The translations under genes and the position numbers were made by a program. The notes beneath the pieces are model-generated. The model searched no databases and was not told the origin of the DNA. It saw nothing but the letters and a program-made list of their open reading frames with translations. This document shows positions 60,766 to 64,000 of a stretch of 64,000 bases of DNA, one piece after another. Position 1 is the stretch's first letter; every line of letters starts with the position of its first letter. This DNA is from CAWDDG01 sp963801065 (lineage in GTDB: Bacteria; Actinomycetota; Actinomycetes; Jiangellales; Jiangellaceae): assembly GCA_963801065.1 (NCBI GenBank), contig CAWDDG010000008.1, forward strand, positions 744,001 to 808,000, given 5' to 3'.

Positions 60766-62220
60766 GTGAGCGAACCGCAGTGGCTCGCCGGTGCGAGCCG
60801 GAATAGCCCGTGGCCGGAGCTGCGCGTCACGGTGGCGGGCATCGGGGTCTCCGGTTTCGCCGCCGCCGATGCGCTGCTCGGCCTCGGCGCCAGCGTGACG
60901 GTGCTCGACGAGCGCGACGGCGACGCCGAGACCGAGCGTGCCCAGGTACTGGAGATCCTCGGCGCCGCCGTACGACTGGGAGCGGGCGCCACCGGTGCCC
61001 TGCCGGCCGGTACCGGGCTGGTCGTGACGTCCCCAGGGTGGCGGCAGACCGCGCCGCTGCTGGTCGCTGCCGCACGGGCGCGCGTGCCGGTGTGGGGTGA
61101 GGTCGAGCTGGCCTGGCGGCTCCGCGACCCGCACCGCCCGGCGCCGTGGCTGGCCCTGACCGGCACGAACGGCAAGACCACGACCGTGCGGATGCTCGCC
61201 GAGATGCTGCGCGCGTCAGGCCTGCGGGTCGCGGCGGCGGGGAACGTCGGCGACCCCGTCGTCGAGGCGGTGCTCCATCCCGAGCCGTATGACGTGCTCG
61301 CGCTCGAGCTGTCCAGCTACCAGCTGCACTGGACCCGATCGATGGCGGCACGGTCGGCGGCCGTGTTGAACGTCGCACCGGACCATCTGGACTGGCACGG
61401 CTCGCCGGCCGCTTATGCGGCGGACAAGGGGCGGATCTACGCCGGGGTCGAGGTGGCGTGCGTGTACAACGTCGACGACCCGGAGACGGAGCGGCTGGTC
61501 CGGGAGGCGGAGGTCACCGAAGGCGCCCGGGCGATCGGTTTCACTCTCGGCATCCCGGGCGTCGGCATGGTCGGCGTGGTAGACGACGTCCTCGTCGACC
61601 GAGCGTTCGTGGCCGAGCGGCAAACGTCCGCTGCCGAGCTCGCCGGGGTCGACGACGTGCGGCCCGCGGCGCCGCACAACGTCGCCAACGCGCTCGCCGC
61701 GGCGGCGCTGGCCCGATCGATAGGGGTGCCCGCGATCGCCGTGCGGGACGGACTGCGGGCGTTCCGGCCGGATGCCCACCGGATCGCCGTCGTCGCCACG
61801 GTGGACGACATCACGTACGTCGACGACTCCAAGGCGACCAACGCGCACGCAGCCCAGGCGTCGCTGCGGGCATACGACGACGTCGTCTGGGTGGCCGGCG
61901 GGCTGGCGAAGGGCGCGGAGTTCGACGGGCTCGTCAAGGCCGTCCGGGATCGGCTGCGCGGAGTCGTCCTCCTTGGTGCCGACCGTTCCGTGCTGGCCGA
62001 GGCCATCGCACGACACGCACCCGATGTCCCGGTCGTCGAGGTCGCCGGCACCGACAATGACGTGATGGACCGTGTCGTGGCTGAGGCCTCCCGGTTGGCC
62101 GGACCGGGTAGCACGGTGCTGCTCGCACCAGCGTGCGCGTCCATGGACATGTTCGCCAACTACGCCGCGCGCGGAGACGCCTTCGCGGCCGCGGTGCGGC
62201 GTCATGGCCACCAGCTCTGA
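60766..62220 (+). CDS. murD: UDP-MurNAc-L-alanine:D-glutamate ligase MurD
   Basis: 484 residues from GTG at 60766 (VSEPQWLAG); a GTG at 60751 is possible. N-domain VTVAGIGVSGFAAADALLGLG, ATP-binding LALTGTNGKTTTVRMLAEML, VLNVAPDHLDWHG, and C-domain YVDDSKATNAHAAQASL with VWVAGGLAKG. It adds D-glutamate to UDP-MurNAc-L-Ala. The stop lies 17 bp inside ftsW. Confidence 0.97.
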   Translation: MSEPQWLAGASRNSPWPELRVTVAGIGVSGFAAADALLGLGASVTVLDERDGDAETERAQVLEILGAAVRLGAGATGALPAGTGLVVTSPGWRQTAPLLVAAARARVPVWGEVELAWRLRDPHRPAPWLALTGTNGKTTTVRMLAEMLRASGLRVAAAGNVGDPVVEAVLHPEPYDVLALELSSYQLHWTRSMAARSAAVLNVAPDHLDWHGSPAAYAADKGRIYAGVEVACVYNVDDPETERLVREAEVTEGARAIGFTLGIPGVGMVGVVDDVLVDRAFVAERQTSAAELAGVDDVRPAAPHNVANALAAAALARSIGVPAIAVRDGLRAFRPDAHRIAVVATVDDITYVDDSKATNAHAAQASLRAYDDVVWVAGGLAKGAEFDGLVKAVRDRLRGVVLLGADRSVLAEAIARHAPDVPVVEVAGTDNDVMDRVVAEASRLAGPGSTVLLAPACASMDMFANYAARGDAFAAAVRRHGHQL

Positions 62221-63445
62221 CGTCAGTCCTCGGTCCTTGCCGGCGGCCGGGATGGCCGCGGTGTCGCGGATGCTGCGCCGCCCGCTCGCCTCCTATCACC
62301 TGGTGCTCGGCTCGGCGGGCCTGCTGCTGGTGCTGGGCCTGGTCATGGTCTTCTCGGCGTCGAGCGTGTTCTCCGAGCGCTACCACGACTCGCCCTACTA
62401 CATCCTCGGCCGGCAGCTGGCCTGGGTGCTGGCGGCGCTGCCGATCGCGTTCCTGGTCGCCCGGGTCCCGATCCGCATCTTGCGCCGGTTCGCCCTGCCG
62501 ATGCTGGTGCTCTCGGTCGCGCTGCTCATCGTGACGTACGTGCCGGGCCTAAGCGTCGAGGTCAGCGGCAACCGGAACTGGATCGAGTTCGGTGGGCCGT
62601 TCCGGATCCAGCCGTCCGAGCTGGCCAAGCTCGGCCTCGTGCTGTGGGGCGCCGACGTCTTCGCGCGCAAGGGCAGGCTGTTGCGGCAGTGGAAGCACCT
62701 GATGGTGCCGTTCGTGCCGGTCGCCGGCTTCGTGGTCGCGCTCACCGTCGGCCAGGGCGACCTCGGAACGGCCGTGGTCCTGATGGCGGTCGTGCTGACG
62801 CTGCTCTGGGTCGTGGGAGTTCCCACCTGGCTGTTCAGCCTCGCCGTCGGGACGATGGCGGTCATCGGCGTGTACTTCGTCATGTCCGCCCAGCACCGGC
62901 TCGACCGCGTGCGGCTGTTCCTGAACCCGTTCGCCGACACCGACGACCGCACGTTCCAGGCCGTGCACTCGATCTACGCGTTCTCCAATGGCGGCTGGTG
63001 GGGTCGCGGGCTCGGCGGCAGCGTGGAGAAGTGGGGAGGGCTTCCCGAGGCCCACACCGACTTCATCTTCGCCATCATCGGCGAGGAGCTCGGCCTGCCA
63101 GGCACGTTCGTCGTCATCGGCCTGTTCCTGGTCCTCGGCTACGCGGGAATTCGGATCGCCTGGCGCACGCGCGACGCGTTCGTCCGTCTCGCAGCGGCGG
63201 GCGTCACGGGCTGGCTGCTGGTCCAGGCACTGGTGAACATGGGTAGCGTGCTCGGGGTGCTACCCATCGTCGGCATCCCGCTGCCGCTGGTCTCCTACGG
63301 TGGCTCGGCGGTGGTGCCGATGCTCATGGCGGTGGGCATTCTGGTCGCCTTCGCCAAGGAGGAGCCGGGGGCGCGAGAAGCGCTTGCGGCGCGACGCCGC
63401 CTGCGGGCGGCGCGACGGCGTGATCGAGGAGGAGTGACCGTCTAG
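62204..63445 (+). CDS. ftsW: Septal peptidoglycan glycosyltransferase FtsW
   Basis: 413 residues from ATG (MATSSDVSPRSLPAAG). SEDS family: HLVLGSAGLLLVLGLVMVFSASSV (helix 1), GNRNWIEFGGPFRIQPSELAKLGLVLWGAD with the conserved RWI/QPSE motif, AHTDFIFAIIGEELGLPGT and VGIPLPLVSYGGSAVVPMLMAVGI. It polymerises lipid II at the septum with FtsI. It overlaps murD by 17 bp and murG by 1 bp. A basic C-terminal tail (RRRLRAARRRDRGG) is noted. Confidence 0.97.
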   Translation: MATSSDVSPRSLPAAGMAAVSRMLRRPLASYHLVLGSAGLLLVLGLVMVFSASSVFSERYHDSPYYILGRQLAWVLAALPIAFLVARVPIRILRRFALPMLVLSVALLIVTYVPGLSVEVSGNRNWIEFGGPFRIQPSELAKLGLVLWGADVFARKGRLLRQWKHLMVPFVPVAGFVVALTVGQGDLGTAVVLMAVVLTLLWVVGVPTWLFSLAVGTMAVIGVYFVMSAQHRLDRVRLFLNPFADTDDRTFQAVHSIYAFSNGGWWGRGLGGSVEKWGGLPEAHTDFIFAIIGEELGLPGTFVVIGLFLVLGYAGIRIAWRTRDAFVRLAAAGVTGWLLVQALVNMGSVLGVLPIVGIPLPLVSYGGSAVVPMLMAVGILVAFAKEEPGAREALAARRRLRAARRRDRGGVTV

Positions 63446-64000
63446 TGCACGTCGTGCTCGCCGGCGGCGGCACCGCGGGCCATGTGGAGCCTGCGCTCGC
63501 CACAGCCGACGCCCTGCGTCGCCACGACCACGCCGTCGGCGTCACGCTTCTCGGCACGGAACGCGGGCTGGAGAACCGCCTGGTGCCTGAGCGGGGCTAC
63601 CAGCTTGCGCTGATCCCGGCTGTTCCGCTGCCCAGGCGCCCGACCGGAGACCTCCTGCGGGTGCCCGGGCGGCTCCGGGGCGCTGTCGCCGAGGCGGCCG
63701 AGATCGTCCGCTCGCACCGCGCTGACGTGGTGGTCGGCTTCGGCGGCTACGTGGCGCTGCCGGCCTATCTCGCCGCGCGGCGGCTCCGGCTGCCGATCGT
63801 CGTGCACGAGGCCAACGCCCGACCGGGCCTGGCCAACCGGATCGGCGCACGGCTGACTTCCTACGTCGGGGTGGCCTCGCCCACGATCAAGCTGCCGCAC
63901 GCGGAGCACACCGGCATCCCACTCCGGCACTCCGTGGCATCGCTGGACCGCGCGGCAATGCGGGCAGACGCGCGCACGGCCTTCGGCCTGCGCCCCGACC
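63445..64000 (+). CDS. murG: UDP-GlcNAc:lipid I N-acetylglucosaminyltransferase MurG (3' cut by window edge)
   Basis: First 185 codons from GTG: VHVVLAGGGTAGHVEPALAT contains the GGGTAGH loop. GTERGLENRLVPERGYQLALIP, VVVGFGGYVALPAYLAARR and PIVVHEANARPGLANRI are further GT28 MurG motifs. It completes lipid II by adding GlcNAc at the inner membrane face. Overlaps the ftsW stop by one base. The C-terminal domain lies beyond the window. Confidence 0.96.
   Translation, partial: MHVVLAGGGTAGHVEPALATADALRRHDHAVGVTLLGTERGLENRLVPERGYQLALIPAVPLPRRPTGDLLRVPGRLRGAVAEAAEIVRSHRADVVVGFGGYVALPAYLAARRLRLPIVVHEANARPGLANRIGARLTSYVGVASPTIKLPHAEHTGIPLRHSVASLDRAAMRADARTAFGLRPD

Noticed and set aside
1..64000. 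tRNA, rRNA, CRISPR array or complete insertion sequence
   Set aside because: No cloverleaf with GTTCGA-type T arm, rRNA core, regularly spaced repeats or transposase motif was found by eye.

Overview
The window is chromosomal DNA of a high-GC actinobacterium (Actinomycetota). The evidence is uniformly GC-rich codon use, frequent GTG starts, ATGA/GTGA gene overlaps, actinobacterial SOS boxes, and marker families such as DUF3046, DUF3040, DUF222-HNH and NrdR-NrdJ. The dcw cluster with a meso-DAP-type MurE fits the same group. The genus cannot be fixed from sequence alone; a Pseudonocardiales/Frankiales-like lineage is a guess. No rRNA, tRNA, CRISPR array or complete insertion sequence was seen.

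Layout. 0-10 kb is mixed: the tail of a flavin-reductase-like gene, GNAT and DUF1801 genes, a frame-disrupted DUF222-HNH nuclease, the large helicase Lhr, a TetR-SDR operon with a perfect palindromic operator, and a 5'-truncated DUF4143 gene. 10-12 kb has a VOC protein coupled to a SigJ/G-like ECF sigma factor, an intergenic repeat, and DUF3046. 12.1-17.0 kb is an accessory block between DUF3046 and recA, which are usually close neighbours. It holds a SARP-type regulator with a degenerate ATPase-like N-terminus, three unrecognised genes on the minus strand, and an MFS exporter behind a 20-bp perfect palindrome. 17-22 kb is the recA (intein-bearing)-recX-rny group. 22-25.4 kb is a polar amino-acid ABC importer with a strong hairpin after the binding-protein gene. 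25.5-33 kb is the conserved miaB-dioxygenase-miaA-dapF-hflX run.

33-41.4 kb carries an AbiEi/DUF559-like gene, an S9 peptidase, a lipoprotein, a DinG-like helicase, lexA divergent from a LysM gene with a perfect SOS box between them, and nrdR. 41.5-47.4 kb holds nrdJ with a mini-intein, an aminotransferase, a methyltransferase and DUF3040. 47.4-52.1 kb is a MoxR-DUF58-transglutaminase operon on the minus strand. 52.3 kb to the end is the division and wall cluster mraZ-rsmH-ftsL-like-ftsI-murE-murF-mraY-murD-ftsW-murG, with murG cut by the window edge. A four-repeat MraZ operator precedes it, and a 38-bp perfect inverted repeat lies between ftsI and murE.

How the genes work together. RecA, LexA and their SOS boxes form the damage-response switch, alongside RecX and the Lhr and DinG helicases. 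NrdR and NrdJ supply dNTPs. DapF and possibly the aminotransferase supply meso-DAP, which MurE, MurF, MraY and MurG build into lipid II for FtsW and FtsI.

Data-quality caution. At least nine genes, including normally indispensable ones (dapF, ftsI), are each split by a one-base frame change, nearly always an extra base. Sequencing or assembly error explains this better than real decay, so these genes are annotated across the break.
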